From contig DAXETV010000005.1 of NCBI GenBank assembly GCA_051155775.1, positions 35,531-99,530 of the forward strand: a stretch of DNA of 64,000 nucleotides, written 5' to 3'. Positions 27,230-36,531 of the stretch are shown here, one piece after another. The position numbers and the translations under genes were made by a program. This stretch comes from CAYSCZ01 sp051155775. GTDB taxonomy: Bacteria; Bacteroidota; Bacteroidia; Cytophagales; Cyclobacteriaceae. The notes beneath the pieces were generated by a model. The model saw only the letters and a list, made by a program, of their open reading frames with translations. It was not told the DNA's origin and searched no databases. Position 1 is the first letter of the stretch; each line of letters starts with the position of its first letter.

Positions 27230-27514
27230 TTAAATGGCTTGTGAGAGTATGTGTTTTATTCTGGAAACATGGTCGATAGCTACCTCTTCAGTACTGCTTT
27301 TGATATCGTCTGATTTCATATTCTCCACCATACTGTCAATGGCTACCATCGCTAACAAATCCTGAAAGTCATCAAGTCCAAATTGGTCTTTGTAAGATTT
27401 CATTTTACTGTTGATTGACTTTCCTGCGTTTCTGATCATTTCTTCATCTTCACTCTTCACTCTCATTGGGTACTCCCTGTTGCCTATTTTAAGTTTAATT
27501 GATAAATCATCCAT
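27230..27514 (-). CDS. zapA: Cell division protein ZapA
   Basis: A 94-residue ZapA-like protein. The N-terminal strand pair IKLKIGNREYPMRVKSEDEE and the following helix (IRNAGKSINSKMKSYK), then DFQDLLAMVAIDSMVE, are family features. ZapA bundles FtsZ filaments at midcell. It follows the 99-residue coiled-coil gene by 7 nt and pheT before that, an order often seen in Bacteroidota. Confidence 0.85.
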   Translation of the reverse strand: MDDLSIKLKIGNREYPMRVKSEDEEMIRNAGKSINSKMKSYKDQFGLDDFQDLLAMVAIDSMVENMKSDDIKSSTEEVAIDHVSRIKHILSQAI

Positions 27515-27521
27515 GTAGAAA

Positions 27522-27821
27522 CTAATTTACTTCACTCAAATGATTTATACATTTATCAATTTCGACTATGTATTTATTGATAACTTCTTTTAAGTCTGCT
27601 TCTCCATCCCCGCTTATCTCCAGACTGTCTACAATGTTACGTAATTTTATTTTATTTTGGAAATCAGCCAAATTCTGCTCCTGGTATTGAAGCTTTGATT
27701 TAAGTTGCAAGTTTTCTTTTTTGGTTTTTTCTAATTCTTCCTTCAAATACTTGTGCTCCCTCACAAGCAATAATGCTTTTCTTTCAAGGCTTATTAGCTC
27801 TTCTCTTAGTTTTCTTTCCAT
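27522..27821 (-). CDS. Small coiled-coil protein between pheT and zapA
   Basis: A 99-residue protein whose first 60 residues form one charged coiled coil (LISLERKALLLVREHKYLKE, then a Glu/Lys-rich repeat), followed by DSLEISGDGEADLKEVINKY and a short helix. It is cytosolic with no signal. Only 11 nt separate it from the pheT stop and 7 nt from zapA, so it is translated with zapA. By size, coil and position it may be a ZapB-like partner of ZapA; sequence similarity to ZapB is not evident by eye. Confidence 0.7.
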   Translation of the reverse strand: MERKLREELISLERKALLLVREHKYLKEELEKTKKENLQLKSKLQYQEQNLADFQNKIKLRNIVDSLEISGDGEADLKEVINKYIVEIDKCINHLSEVN

Positions 27822-27832
27822 AAAAGACGTGA

Positions 27833-30241
27833 TTACTTCCTAATTATGGCTGATATTTCGTTTTCAAATGCTGCTATCAATTTGTTCATAGTTTTATCAA
27901 TAACCTTATCGGTAAGCGTTTGCATTTCATCCTGTAAAATAAAGCTTATGGCATAAGACTTTTTGTTTTCTCCAAGATTTTCTCCTTCGTAGATACTAAA
28001 GACATTAATTGACTTGATCAATTTCTTATCTACCCTTAGGGTTATTTCATTGATGTCTTTAAAGGTAATTGAATTATCAACAACTAATGATAAGTCTCTT
28101 CTAACTTCAGGATATTTTATTATGTCCTTAAAAGTAAGGTCATGTTCGACATTTTTAAGCACCGTATCCCAGTAAACTTCAGCGTAAAAAACATCTTGTT
28201 CTATGTACAGCTGATTTTGCAGGGATGCGGATAATTTGCCCAGTTTGGCCAATATTCCATTACTTTCAAACTGTAAGCCATAATCAAATTTTTCCTCATC
28301 TAATTCTGTACTGTTCATCTTTTGTATATTCAGCGTATCAAATATCTGATGAGTGATTAAGGCAAGGTCATAAAAATCGGCATTTATGTTTTTTGCTCTC
28401 CAGGATTCGTCGTTTTGTAATCCGGTTAGAAAAATTGATAAAATATTGTGCTCTTTATATTGCTCTTCTAATGAATAGACTCTTCCAAACTCGAATAATT
28501 TTAAATTTTTATAGCGTCTTTTAATGTTGTAATCAATAACCTCTAACCCACTGTAAATCATTGATTTCCTCATAATCCCGAGGTCATCACTCAATCGGTT
28601 TATTATTTCCACGTTATGATCCTCGCTGAATTCACTATGATTCACGTAATAGCTCGCTTTGGTCAAAGAATTTGTCATGACCTCATGAAATCCTCTACCG
28701 TATAGAAGATTTGAAATTTTTTGTTGATACGAGGTATTATCAACCTGATTTACCGGTGCGATGTAGTCACTTCCTAATATATCGCTGGTCTCAACATTAT
28801 TAAAGCCGTAAAACCTTAAAATATCTTCTATAAGATCTGCTTCCCTGGTTACGTCAGACCTGTATTTTGGCACCCTTGCTTTAAAACCCTTATCATCCAC
28901 ATCATCAATCTCGATATCAAGGTTTTTCAATGTATTAAATACAAAATCTATTGGTATGTTTTTGCCGATAAGCCGGTTTATGTTCTTGTATGAAACACTA
29001 AATTCCTGCGGCTTGATCGGGTTGGTTATGATATCTACTACATCAGATGTGATTTTACCTCCTGAGATATTTTTAATCATTAGGGCAGCAATCTTGAGGT
29101 ATTTTACACACCCCTCCGGATCAGTGCCTCTTTCAAACCTAAAAGAAGAATCAGTTTTCAATGAATGTTTAATGGAGCTTTTACGGATATAATCCGGTGA
29201 AAAATATGCGCTCTCTAAAAAAATACTTTTAGTGTCCCTGGTGACGCCTGAATTTAATCCTCCAAATATACCAGCCATGCACATGGGCTCCTCGGTATTG
29301 CAGATCATTAAATCATAAGATTCCAATTCATGCTCTTTTTCATCAAGGGTGGTGAATTTTGTGCCTTTATTGCATGTGTCAACAATTATTTTATTACCCG
29401 AAATTTTATTGGCATCAAATGCGTGCAGCGGTTGACCATAGGCAAAAAGAATATAGTTTGTTATATCAACGATATTGTTTATTGGGTTTAGACCTACACC
29501 CAGCAATTTATTTTTTAGCCATTTTGGGGATTCTTTTACCTCTATATCTGCAATGGTTAATCCGGCATATCTGGGGCAGCCTTCGGGATTACATACTTCA
29601 ACATCTATTTTTAATGCTTGGTTATCCACCACAAATTCCTCATTATCAGGTATTTTGATTGAATTATTGAATATTGCTTTGATATCCCTGGCAACACCCA
29701 AATGGGAGGCTGCATCACCGCGATTTGGCGTTAAACCTATCTCATAAATACTATCATTGTAAATTTCAAAATAGTCAGCAGCAGGTGTGCCATTTGGCAG
29801 GTCAGTTTTTAATTCAATAATTCCGTCATGATTATTTCCCAGACCTATTTCATCTTCTGCACAAATCATTCCTTCTGAAGTTTCACCTCTTAGCTTAGCT
29901 TTTTTAATCTTGAAAGGCTCTCCATTTTTAGGGTATAAAGTACTGCCAACTTTGGCAACCACTACTTTTTGGCCAAATTTCACATTTGATGCTCCGCAAA
30001 TGATCTGTTTTGTTTCATCTTCCCCCACATCTACTGATGTCACGCTAAGTTTATCTGCGTTTGGGTGCTTTTCGCAACTTTTTACTTCTCCTATTACAAT
30101 GCCTTCCAATCCCCCTTCTATGGATTGAAATTTTTCAACTTTTTCAACTTCCAGTCCAACACTCGTTAATAAATCACCCAATTCCCCTACCGATACATCG
30201 AAATCGATAAACTCTTTCAGCCAATTATAAGATATTCTCAT
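27833..30241 (-). CDS. pheT: Phenylalanine--tRNA ligase beta subunit
   Basis: An 802-residue bacterial PheT. The N-terminal EMAP-II-like tRNA-binding domain (GIVIGEVKSCEKHPNADKLS), B3/B4 editing domain (GLTPNRGDAASHLGVARDI, GGLNSGVT), B5 domain, catalytic-like core (KYRSDVTREADLIEDILRFYGF) and the C-terminal anticodon-binding ferredoxin-like domain (PEVRRDLSLVVDNSITFKDI) are all present. The alpha subunit gene is not adjacent, as in many Bacteroidota. It heads the coil-zapA-rny run. Confidence 0.97.
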   Translation of the reverse strand: MRISYNWLKEFIDFDVSVGELGDLLTSVGLEVEKVEKFQSIEGGLEGIVIGEVKSCEKHPNADKLSVTSVDVGEDETKQIICGASNVKFGQKVVVAKVGSTLYPKNGEPFKIKKAKLRGETSEGMICAEDEIGLGNNHDGIIELKTDLPNGTPAADYFEIYNDSIYEIGLTPNRGDAASHLGVARDIKAIFNNSIKIPDNEEFVVDNQALKIDVEVCNPEGCPRYAGLTIADIEVKESPKWLKNKLLGVGLNPINNIVDITNYILFAYGQPLHAFDANKISGNKIIVDTCNKGTKFTTLDEKEHELESYDLMICNTEEPMCMAGIFGGLNSGVTRDTKSIFLESAYFSPDYIRKSSIKHSLKTDSSFRFERGTDPEGCVKYLKIAALMIKNISGGKITSDVVDIITNPIKPQEFSVSYKNINRLIGKNIPIDFVFNTLKNLDIEIDDVDDKGFKARVPKYRSDVTREADLIEDILRFYGFNNVETSDILGSDYIAPVNQVDNTSYQQKISNLLYGRGFHEVMTNSLTKASYYVNHSEFSEDHNVEIINRLSDDLGIMRKSMIYSGLEVIDYNIKRRYKNLKLFEFGRVYSLEEQYKEHNILSIFLTGLQNDESWRAKNINADFYDLALITHQIFDTLNIQKMNSTELDEEKFDYGLQFESNGILAKLGKLSASLQNQLYIEQDVFYAEVYWDTVLKNVEHDLTFKDIIKYPEVRRDLSLVVDNSITFKDINEITLRVDKKLIKSINVFSIYEGENLGENKKSYAISFILQDEMQTLTDKVIDKTMNKLIAAFENEISAIIRK

Positions 30242-30299
30242 TAGTTAAAATTTCAGAACACAGAATCTTTATCAAAATTAGAAAAACAGTAAAGCTACC

Positions 30300-30905
30300 C
30301 TATTCCGAAGAATACTTTTTTTCCCCTGCTTTAATACTAATGGGTAAAATATTTTCCGGTGGTGGCAGTGGACAGCTATATTGGCTGTTGTATTCACAAT
30401 ATGGATTATAAGCTTTATTGAAGTCTAGTTTGATTTGTCGGGCATTTTTGAAATCTAAATCCAGGTATCTTCCTCCGCCATAGGTTTCTTCACCACTGGT
30501 ATTATCTGCAAAGGCCGTGAAGATAACATCCATGTTCCCAAAGCCGGCCGGTTTTAATAATAACAACTTATATCTTTGACCACCAAGTTTGAATTTAGCA
30601 TAAGCGAACTGTTTGTATTGTTGGGTTTTTCCGTCGCTTGTCTTCAATATTTTTAGTGGCTTCTTCTCGATTTTCTCAATTACTGCGGTTACTCTAAATG
30701 TTGGGTCCACAGGGAAATAATTCAGCCCATTAAATGAAGTCTTATCCATTATTGGCGAATCTTCACTATTTCGAAAGTCTTGGTCTTTCTCCTTTCTTTC
30801 ATCTAAAATTTCTTGTAAGTATGCTTCACTATCGCCACCGCTGTTTAAAAAATAAATGGAAATTGCACTAACGACTATTATTGCGATAATGATTGATTTA
30901 TTCAT
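30300..30905 (-). CDS. DUF1684-family membrane-anchored or secreted protein
   Basis: A 201-residue protein with an N-terminal hydrophobic helix (about 4-20; signal anchor or uncleaved signal). The DUF1684 core is clear: NYFPVDPTFRVTAVI, KFKLGGQRYKLLLLKP, ETYGGGRYLDLDF, DFNKAYNPYCEYN and YSCPLPPPENILPISI. The conserved Gly-Gly-Gly-Arg-Tyr and Pro-Tyr-Cys motifs suggest a binding or enzymatic site, but no function is established. It begins 2 nt after the radC stop. Confidence 0.88.
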   Translation of the reverse strand: MNKSIIIAIIVVSAISIYFLNSGGDSEAYLQEILDERKEKDQDFRNSEDSPIMDKTSFNGLNYFPVDPTFRVTAVIEKIEKKPLKILKTSDGKTQQYKQFAYAKFKLGGQRYKLLLLKPAGFGNMDVIFTAFADNTSGEETYGGGRYLDLDFKNARQIKLDFNKAYNPYCEYNSQYSCPLPPPENILPISIKAGEKKYSSE

Positions 30906-30907
30906 AT

Positions 30908-31609
30908 TTACATCATGTTTTCATCTGCAAAACTAAAATACTCCTCCCCTGCAAATATCAAATGATCTAATAGTTTAATTTCTAAATAATCCCCAGCCCG
31001 ACTGATTTTCTTTGTAATGTTAATGTCGTGCTGACTTGGGTTTTTATTCCCTGATGGGTGATTATGTACTAAAATTAAGCCGCTGCATAACTGTTCCAAT
31101 GCTTTTTTAAAGATTATCTTGGTATCTACCACTGTACCTGATACACCTCCGGAGCTTAGGATATCTTTTCTTTGAATTATGTTCGCACGGTTTAAATAAA
31201 TGACCCAAAACTGTTCCACTTCAAGGTCCATCAAATCACCTTTGATGTATTCATACACATCCCGGGAGCTTGTTATTTTGATTTTTTTGTCGAATTCTTC
31301 AGACTTTCTTCTCCTGCCTAGTTCCAAGGCGCTAACAATGTTGATTGCTTTTGCTTCCCCTATGCCTTTGAATTTTTTCAGATCACCAACACCTAACTTC
31401 GCCAGTTGATTTAAATTGTTTTGTGTGCTATTCAGGATTTGCTTTGCCAAATCCAGTGCGCTTAATTTCCCTGTACCGCTCCCTAAAAGGATCGCAAGCA
31501 GTTCTGCATTGGATAAGGCATTTCTTCCTTTTGAAAGCAGTTTTTCCCTGGGCCTGTCTTCGACAGCCCAATTTTTTATTGATAAGAAATCATTGTTGTT
31601 CTCAGACAC
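30908..31609 (-). CDS. radC: RadC-family JAMM-domain protein
   Basis: A RadC protein of about 233 residues. The N-terminal helix-hairpin-helix region (RPREKLLSKGRNALSNAELLA, FKGIGEAKAINIVSALELGRR) leads to the JAMM metalloprotease-like domain, with EQFWVIYLNRA and the zinc motif HNHPSGNKNPSQHD. The historical DNA-repair role is disputed and the true function is unknown. Upstream in-frame codons are TTG (31624) then GTG at 31609; I chose the GTG (MSENNND) as closer to the family N-terminus, but the start is uncertain. Confidence 0.88.
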   Translation of the reverse strand: MSENNNDFLSIKNWAVEDRPREKLLSKGRNALSNAELLAILLGSGTGKLSALDLAKQILNSTQNNLNQLAKLGVGDLKKFKGIGEAKAINIVSALELGRRRKSEEFDKKIKITSSRDVYEYIKGDLMDLEVEQFWVIYLNRANIIQRKDILSSGGVSGTVVDTKIIFKKALEQLCSGLILVHNHPSGNKNPSQHDINITKKISRAGDYLEIKLLDHLIFAGEEYFSFADENMM

Positions 31610-31668
31610 GACTGAAAAATACAAAAAGCTACTGAGTAAGGAGACTCAATAATAAAGAAATCGTGATC

Positions 31669-31923
31669 TTATCCTAATTGGGAAACGAACTTGGATAGCT
31701 TGGATTTTTGATTGGCAGCTTTATTCTTGTGGATAATATTTTTTTTGGCAAGCTTATCCAGCATGCTTGATACTTTTTTATATAGCTCCTGGGCTTCTTC
31801 CTTTTCAGTGGATGATTTTAATTTTTTTATAAAGGTCCTGGTTGTCTTAAACTGATATCTGTTCAACAACTTCTTTTTTTCGTTAGACCTTATTCTTTTT
31901 AAAGCAGATTTGTGGTTTGCCAT
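31669..31923 (-). CDS. rpsT: 30S ribosomal protein S20
   Basis: An 84-residue S20: MANHKSALKRIRSNEKK, then NRYQFKTTRTFIKKLKSS and a C-terminal Lys-rich helix (KNIIHKNKAANQKSKL). It binds 16S rRNA helices early in 30S assembly. It has its own promoter box upstream. Confidence 0.97.
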   Translation of the reverse strand: MANHKSALKRIRSNEKKKLLNRYQFKTTRTFIKKLKSSTEKEEAQELYKKVSSMLDKLAKKNIIHKNKAANQKSKLSKFVSQLG

Positions 31924-31972
31924 TCAGCAGCTTCTTTTGTTTAAAATGTGCGCAAACTTAGTTTTCCTGACG

Positions 31973-31980
31973 CAAAAGTA
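31973..31980 (-). promoter_or_regulatory. -7 box (TACTTTTG) upstream of rpsT
   Basis: On the minus strand TACTTTTG is a full TAnnTTTG match about 50 nt before the rpsT ATG. A TTG at 32005-32007 is 24 nt away, longer than the usual 19-20, so the -33 element is doubtful. Confidence 0.5.
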
Positions 31981-32049
31981 CAAATGTTGTCATTTTAATT
32001 TTAACAATTATTTAAAGTTGAATTCTTTAGAATTAGATAATTTAGAGAG

Positions 32050-33012
32050 ATGGCAAAAAGAATAACAATATCGCTGGTCATAATATTTATTTTTACTCAT
32101 CAATCCTTTTCCTGGGGATTTTTTGCACATCGATTGATCAATCGAATGGCAGTGTTTGCTTTGCCGTCAGAAATGGTGCCGTTTTACAAATACAACATAC
32201 AATATATTACTGAAAATGCAGTAAATCCGGACCGTAGACGCTATTCAGTAAAAGGTGAAGCACCGAGGCATTATCTGGATGCTGATATTTATGGAGACAG
32301 CGCAGTGTATAAATTACCCAGATACTGGAATGATGCGGTTGAAAAGTATACTGAAGATACTTTAAATGCTTATGGAATCGTACCATGGCATATTTTTAAG
32401 ATGAAGCACTATCTAACCAAGGCATTTTTCAATAAGGATTTAAAAAACATTTTAAGGCTTTCGGCAGACATTGGGCATTACATTGGGGATGCAAATGTCC
32501 CCCTGCATACTACTGAAAATTACAACGGTCAACTGACCGGGCAGTATGGGATTCATGGATTTTGGGAATCAAGGCTCCCAGAGTTATTTTCTGATGAATA
32601 TGATTTTTTCCTGCCTGAAGCTGACTACATTGAAAAACCCCAGAAAAAAGCCTGGGAGGCCGTGATAAACGCACATTCTGCACTTGATTCAGTATTGTTA
32701 TTTGAAAAGGAGTTGTCAAATGATTTTAGTGAGGATAAAAAATATAGCTATGAACAAAGGGGCCAAACCAACGTAAGGGTTTATTCAAGGGATTATTCGA
32801 CTGCTTATCACAATAAACTAGATGGACAAGTGGAAAGAAGGATGCGTGCGGCAATTAAAATGATTGCTGATTTCTGGTACACTTGTTGGGTAGATGGCGG
32901 CCAGCCTGATTTGAACAGCTTAATAAGAAATCTATCGGAAAAAGAAGTTGAAGAATTAAGGGATAAGAAAGAGAAAAAGGTTTATGAAGGTCGAAAACAC
33001 GAGTCTTTATAG
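32050..33012 (+). CDS. Secreted zinc-dependent phospholipase C / S1-P1 nuclease-like protein
   Basis: A 320-residue protein with a cleavable signal peptide ending SFS before WGFFAHRLINRMAVF, placing Trp at the mature N-terminus, as zinc phospholipases C and S1/P1 nucleases need for trinuclear zinc binding. Further ligands lie in PRHYLDADIYGD, LSADIGHYIGDANVPLHT and GIHGFWESRLPELF. It should act outside the inner membrane on phosphodiesters (phospholipid or nucleic acid). A Glu/Lys-rich tail ends the protein. Substrate cannot be assigned. Confidence 0.85.
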   Translation: MAKRITISLVIIFIFTHQSFSWGFFAHRLINRMAVFALPSEMVPFYKYNIQYITENAVNPDRRRYSVKGEAPRHYLDADIYGDSAVYKLPRYWNDAVEKYTEDTLNAYGIVPWHIFKMKHYLTKAFFNKDLKNILRLSADIGHYIGDANVPLHTTENYNGQLTGQYGIHGFWESRLPELFSDEYDFFLPEADYIEKPQKKAWEAVINAHSALDSVLLFEKELSNDFSEDKKYSYEQRGQTNVRVYSRDYSTAYHNKLDGQVERRMRAAIKMIADFWYTCWVDGGQPDLNSLIRNLSEKEVEELRDKKEKKVYEGRKHESL

Positions 33013-33081
33013 ATTTGTGAAGTAACTATATATGTAATTATAAGTATGTAATTCTATTATTATACCTATTTAACACACTAA

Positions 33082-34356
33082 TTGGAACCAGAAAAAATAC
33101 CATACGGATATATAAAAGACGGTCAAATCTATTTATCTGCTACCCAACGTTTTCAAGCACGGTTAATTGGAGAAGTAAAAGATGAGAACACACAAGCTTC
33201 TGTAGAATATTTTATTAATCGATTCAAAAAACTATCTGATAAGATAAATGATCTTGAAGAATTAATTAATAATACTGAAAATAAAGGGTCATTTTTAATG
33301 AAGCTTCTTCACTTAAAAAATTCACTTTACACCTACGAGGCGCTTGGCGATTATGAGCCATTATTTATTAGACTGGAGGATCTGCAGGATTATCTTGAAG
33401 ATATTATCTCTAAGAACAGGATAAGAAACACTGAAATAAAACAGAGCTTATTGGCTGAACTGGAAGAAATTGCCAAAACGGTTATTAATTGGAATGAAGC
33501 AACAGAAAAGGTTCTGGATGTAAAAGGAAGGTGGATTAAAACCGGGAATGCTGAGAAAGAACATCAAGAACAATTAGAATATAAGTTTAATGAATTATTG
33601 ACCAGCTTTTTTGATAGAAAGAGATCCTTCGTTGAGGATAAAAAAAGATTAATTAATAATCGAGTCAAAGAATACTACGGGATTATTAATAAGCTCAAGG
33701 AAATAAACCGCTCAAGAAATCTGTTTTCGCATTACAATGAGGTAAAAAAGCTTCAGGAGGAATGGAATCAACTTGGGCAAATCCCTAACATGAAATTGAG
33801 GCCGCTTCTGCAACAGTTTAAGTATCAAACCACTCAATATTTCAGAAACTATAAAAGACAAAGCGGGTCCTATAACTCAGAAGATCCGCACAAAAATTTA
33901 GAGTTGAAATATAAATTGATTGAGGAGGTTGAAAATATTGAGAAAAATAACGATCGGGTGGATGAGCGGGATATAAAAGAGTTGCAAAATAAATGGAAAG
34001 CGGTTGGAAGGATCCCAAAAGAAAATTATAAGGATATTAACGATAAGTTCTTTCTATTAACCACAAAGCTTTACGAAAAAAACTACCTTGAAAAAACGGT
34101 AAGAGCAAGGGATAAGAACTACGATGAAAAAAACAACCGTGAAAAAATAAGAATAAAACTGAATGTAATTAAAGAATTACTTAACCGGGATGAAAAAGAA
34201 TTACAATCTTATCGGGAGAATTCTGAGAATTTTAATGTGTCCAGTGGTGACTTTGATAAGATGTTGCGGCAGAAACTGAATCTTCAAAAAAGGAAAGTTA
34301 TTGTCAAACGGCAGATAATGAGGGATCTTAAATCATCGCTCAACCAGGGATTTTAA
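33082..34356 (+). CDS. DUF349-family coiled-coil protein
   Basis: A 424-residue charged, largely helical cytosolic protein with the repeated DUF349 pattern: a coil then W-x(3)-G-x-I/P (VKGRWIKTGNAEKEH, LQEEWNQLGQIPNMKLRPL, LQNKWKAVGRIPKENYKDI). Three repeats are visible. The TTG start precedes EPEKIPYGYIKDGQIYLSA. DUF349 proteins are widespread in Bacteroidota with unknown function. Confidence 0.85.
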   Translation: MEPEKIPYGYIKDGQIYLSATQRFQARLIGEVKDENTQASVEYFINRFKKLSDKINDLEELINNTENKGSFLMKLLHLKNSLYTYEALGDYEPLFIRLEDLQDYLEDIISKNRIRNTEIKQSLLAELEEIAKTVINWNEATEKVLDVKGRWIKTGNAEKEHQEQLEYKFNELLTSFFDRKRSFVEDKKRLINNRVKEYYGIINKLKEINRSRNLFSHYNEVKKLQEEWNQLGQIPNMKLRPLLQQFKYQTTQYFRNYKRQSGSYNSEDPHKNLELKYKLIEEVENIEKNNDRVDERDIKELQNKWKAVGRIPKENYKDINDKFFLLTTKLYEKNYLEKTVRARDKNYDEKNNREKIRIKLNVIKELLNRDEKELQSYRENSENFNVSSGDFDKMLRQKLNLQKRKVIVKRQIMRDLKSSLNQGF

Positions 34357-34431
34357 AAATTATTAAAAACCTAACAATATTTAAATTTTGCAGTAATACT
34401 CATAAAAAATTTTTTCTTTTTGATTAAAAAC

Positions 34432-34439
34432 TATTTTTG
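34432..34439 (+). promoter_or_regulatory. -7 box (TATTTTTG) for the DUF2795 gene
   Basis: TATTTTTG lies 38 nt before the ATG at 34478 and matches TAnnTTTG; no TTTG at 19-20 nt further upstream. Confidence 0.42.
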
Positions 34440-34477
34440 CACGATTATTTACCATACCATTTATAATAGGAGTTGAT

Positions 34478-34699
34478 ATGTATTGGACATTAGAATTGGC
34501 TTCTTACCTAGAAGATGCCCCTTGGCCAGCTACTAAGGATGAATTAATTGATTATTCTGTAAGATCAGGTGCTCCCCTTGAAGTTGTTGAGAACCTTCAG
34601 GAACTTGAAGACGATGGTCAGCCATATGAAAGTATAGAAGAGATTTGGCCTGACTATCCCACTAAAGAAGACTTCTTCTTCAACGAGGATGAATACTAA
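34478..34699 (+). CDS. DUF2795-family small protein
   Basis: A 73-residue acidic protein: MYWTLELASYLEDAPWPATK, then LIDYSVRSGAPLEVVENLQ and ESIEEIWPDYPTKEDFFFNEDEY. It matches the DUF2795 pattern, common in Bacteroidota, with unknown role. Unusually for this window, AGGAG sits 5 nt before the ATG (34468-34472). The gene is compact and isolated, with convergent ispD 9 nt away, and may be highly expressed. Confidence 0.88.
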   Translation: MYWTLELASYLEDAPWPATKDELIDYSVRSGAPLEVVENLQELEDDGQPYESIEEIWPDYPTKEDFFFNEDEY

Positions 34700-34708
34700 A
34701 CGTAATAT

Positions 34709-35386
34709 TTAAAAATCCTTCGCAAATGCCTGAGCAATCAATAGATCCTCAGGCGTTGTGATTTTGATATTTTTATAATTTCCTTCCACCAGCATTATTC
34801 TTTCTCCATTCTTTTCAGCGACACTCGCATCATCTGTAAAATCTGTATTAGTAAGATTTCTGTATGCATCCTTGATTAAGGGTAGTTTAAATGTTTGAGG
34901 TGTTTGAACTATTTTAAAATAATCCCTCTTGACCGCCTCATTAATATTGTCATCGGATATCATTCTAATTGAATCTTTTAGGGATACCGCTGCAACGCCA
35001 CTACCGTAGTTTTCCGCGGAGTCGAAGGTATTTTTAATCACCTCAATTGTTGTAAATGGCCTTACACCATCATGTATAGCCACCAAACCATCCGACTCAT
35101 CTTCAATCAAAGCAAGCCCGTTTCTTACAGACTCCACCCTTGACTTACCCCCTGGAGTAGTTTTGTAGTTGTAATCATTGTTAAAGGCCATCCTCAGATC
35201 CTGCCAATAGTCGATTTCTTTAGCTGGGAGAACCAGTATGAGGTTAATTGAGGCGTCGAATTCAAAAAACCTTTCTATGGTCCATTGCAAAATGGGTTTG
35301 CCATTCAGCTCAATAAATTGCTTCGGTTTATGGTGTTTCATTCTCGAGCCTGAACCACCGGCAACAATTACAACGTGACGGGCCAA
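34709..35386 (-). CDS. ispD: 2-C-methyl-D-erythritol 4-phosphate cytidylyltransferase
   Basis: A 225-residue IspD beginning at TTG (M-ARHVVIVAGGSGSRMKHH). The nucleotide-binding GGSGSRM with Lys (HHKPKQFI), VAIHDGVRPFTT, FKIVQTPQTFKLPLI and DDASVAEKNGERIMLVEGN are signature segments. It makes CDP-ME in the MEP isoprenoid pathway. The TTG is preferred because no ATG precedes the glycine-rich loop. It begins 3 nt after the queA stop. Confidence 0.95.
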   Translation of the reverse strand: MARHVVIVAGGSGSRMKHHKPKQFIELNGKPILQWTIERFFEFDASINLILVLPAKEIDYWQDLRMAFNNDYNYKTTPGGKSRVESVRNGLALIEDESDGLVAIHDGVRPFTTIEVIKNTFDSAENYGSGVAAVSLKDSIRMISDDNINEAVKRDYFKIVQTPQTFKLPLIKDAYRNLTNTDFTDDASVAEKNGERIMLVEGNYKNIKITTPEDLLIAQAFAKDF

Positions 35387-35389
35387 AAG

Positions 35390-36436
35390 TTATATGATTA
35401 GCATAGCGTCTCCATAACTGAAGAAACGGTATTTTTCTTTTATAGCTTCCTGATACGCTTTCATCACCAATTCATAACCACCAAAGGCGCAAGCCATCAT
35501 CAGCAAAGTGGATTCCGGCATGTGAAAATTGGTTATCAATCCACTACATATTTTAAAATCGAATGGCGGGAAAATAAACTTATCGGTCCATCCTTCATTC
35601 TCCTTTAATCTACCGTTTGCAGACACCGATGATTCAAGCGTTCTCATAACAGTTGTGCCTACTGCAACCACTTTTTTCTTTTTTTCTAAGGTTTTATTGA
35701 CAATCAGTTCCGTATCTGATGTCACAATATAATTCTCTGAGTCCATTTTATGCTTGGTGAGGTCTTCAACGTCTACAGGTCTGAATGTACCTAACCCAAT
35801 ATGAAGTGTGATTGGTGTAACGTTAACCCCCAGGATCTCCAGCCTTTTCATCAATTGGAGTGTAAAATGTAAACCAGCGGTAGGTGCTGCAACGGCTCCT
35901 TTATGTTTAGCATAAATGGTTTGATACCTATCTCGATCTTCCGGTTCGGCATTTCTTTCGATATATTTTGGAAGTGGTGTCTCACCCAGGGCATCAATTG
36001 TTTTATTAAAGGCTTCTTCATCTCCATCAAAAAGGAACCTGATGGTTCGGCCCCTACTGGTCGTGTTATCAATAACTTCAGCTACTAACTCTCCATCACC
36101 AAAAAACAATTTATTTCCAACCCTTATTTTTCGTGCCGGATCTACCAGCACATCCCAAAGCCTCATGTCTCTATTCAGTTCTCTAAGAAGGAATACCTCG
36201 ATCTTAGCGCCTGTTTTTTCTTTGTTTCCGTAAAGTCTGGCCGGGAAAACTTTGGTGTCATTAATAACGAAGGTATCTCCATCATCGAAATAGTTGATCA
36301 CATCTTTGAAAATCTTATGTTCAATTTTACCGCTTTTTTTGTCGATAACCATTAATCTTGATTCATCTCTGTTCTGGGTGGGATAAAGGGCTACTAAGTT
36401 AGGGGGTAAATCGAATTTAAATTCTGATAATTTCAT
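35390..36436 (-). CDS. queA: S-adenosylmethionine:tRNA ribosyltransferase-isomerase
   Basis: A 348-residue QueA with MKLSEFKFDLPPNLVALYP start, YPTQNRDESRLMVID, DVINYFDDGDTFVINDTKVFPA, the AAPTAGLHF motif, LHIGLGTFRPV and NFHMPESTLLMMACAFGG. It transfers the ribosyl of SAM to preQ1 in tRNA to form epoxyqueuosine. I chose the ATG at 36436 rather than a TTG two codons earlier. Confidence 0.97.
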   Translation of the reverse strand: MKLSEFKFDLPPNLVALYPTQNRDESRLMVIDKKSGKIEHKIFKDVINYFDDGDTFVINDTKVFPARLYGNKEKTGAKIEVFLLRELNRDMRLWDVLVDPARKIRVGNKLFFGDGELVAEVIDNTTSRGRTIRFLFDGDEEAFNKTIDALGETPLPKYIERNAEPEDRDRYQTIYAKHKGAVAAPTAGLHFTLQLMKRLEILGVNVTPITLHIGLGTFRPVDVEDLTKHKMDSENYIVTSDTELIVNKTLEKKKKVVAVGTTVMRTLESSVSANGRLKENEGWTDKFIFPPFDFKICSGLITNFHMPESTLLMMACAFGGYELVMKAYQEAIKEKYRFFSYGDAMLII

Positions 36437-36523
36437 GGGCAATTTTTATAAGCCTGCAAAGTTATTACTATTTAAAAAAATAGAATGTATAGCTTCAGAT
36501 AGTATTTAATGAAAAATAAAAAA

Positions 36524-36531
36524 TACTTTTG
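36524..36531 (+). promoter_or_regulatory. -7 box (TACTTTTG) upstream of the TPR-comA-uvrB run
   Basis: TACTTTTG followed by C is a full -7 match about 100 nt before the TPR gene; the -33 spacing is not met. It would give a leader of roughly 95 nt. Confidence 0.38.
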
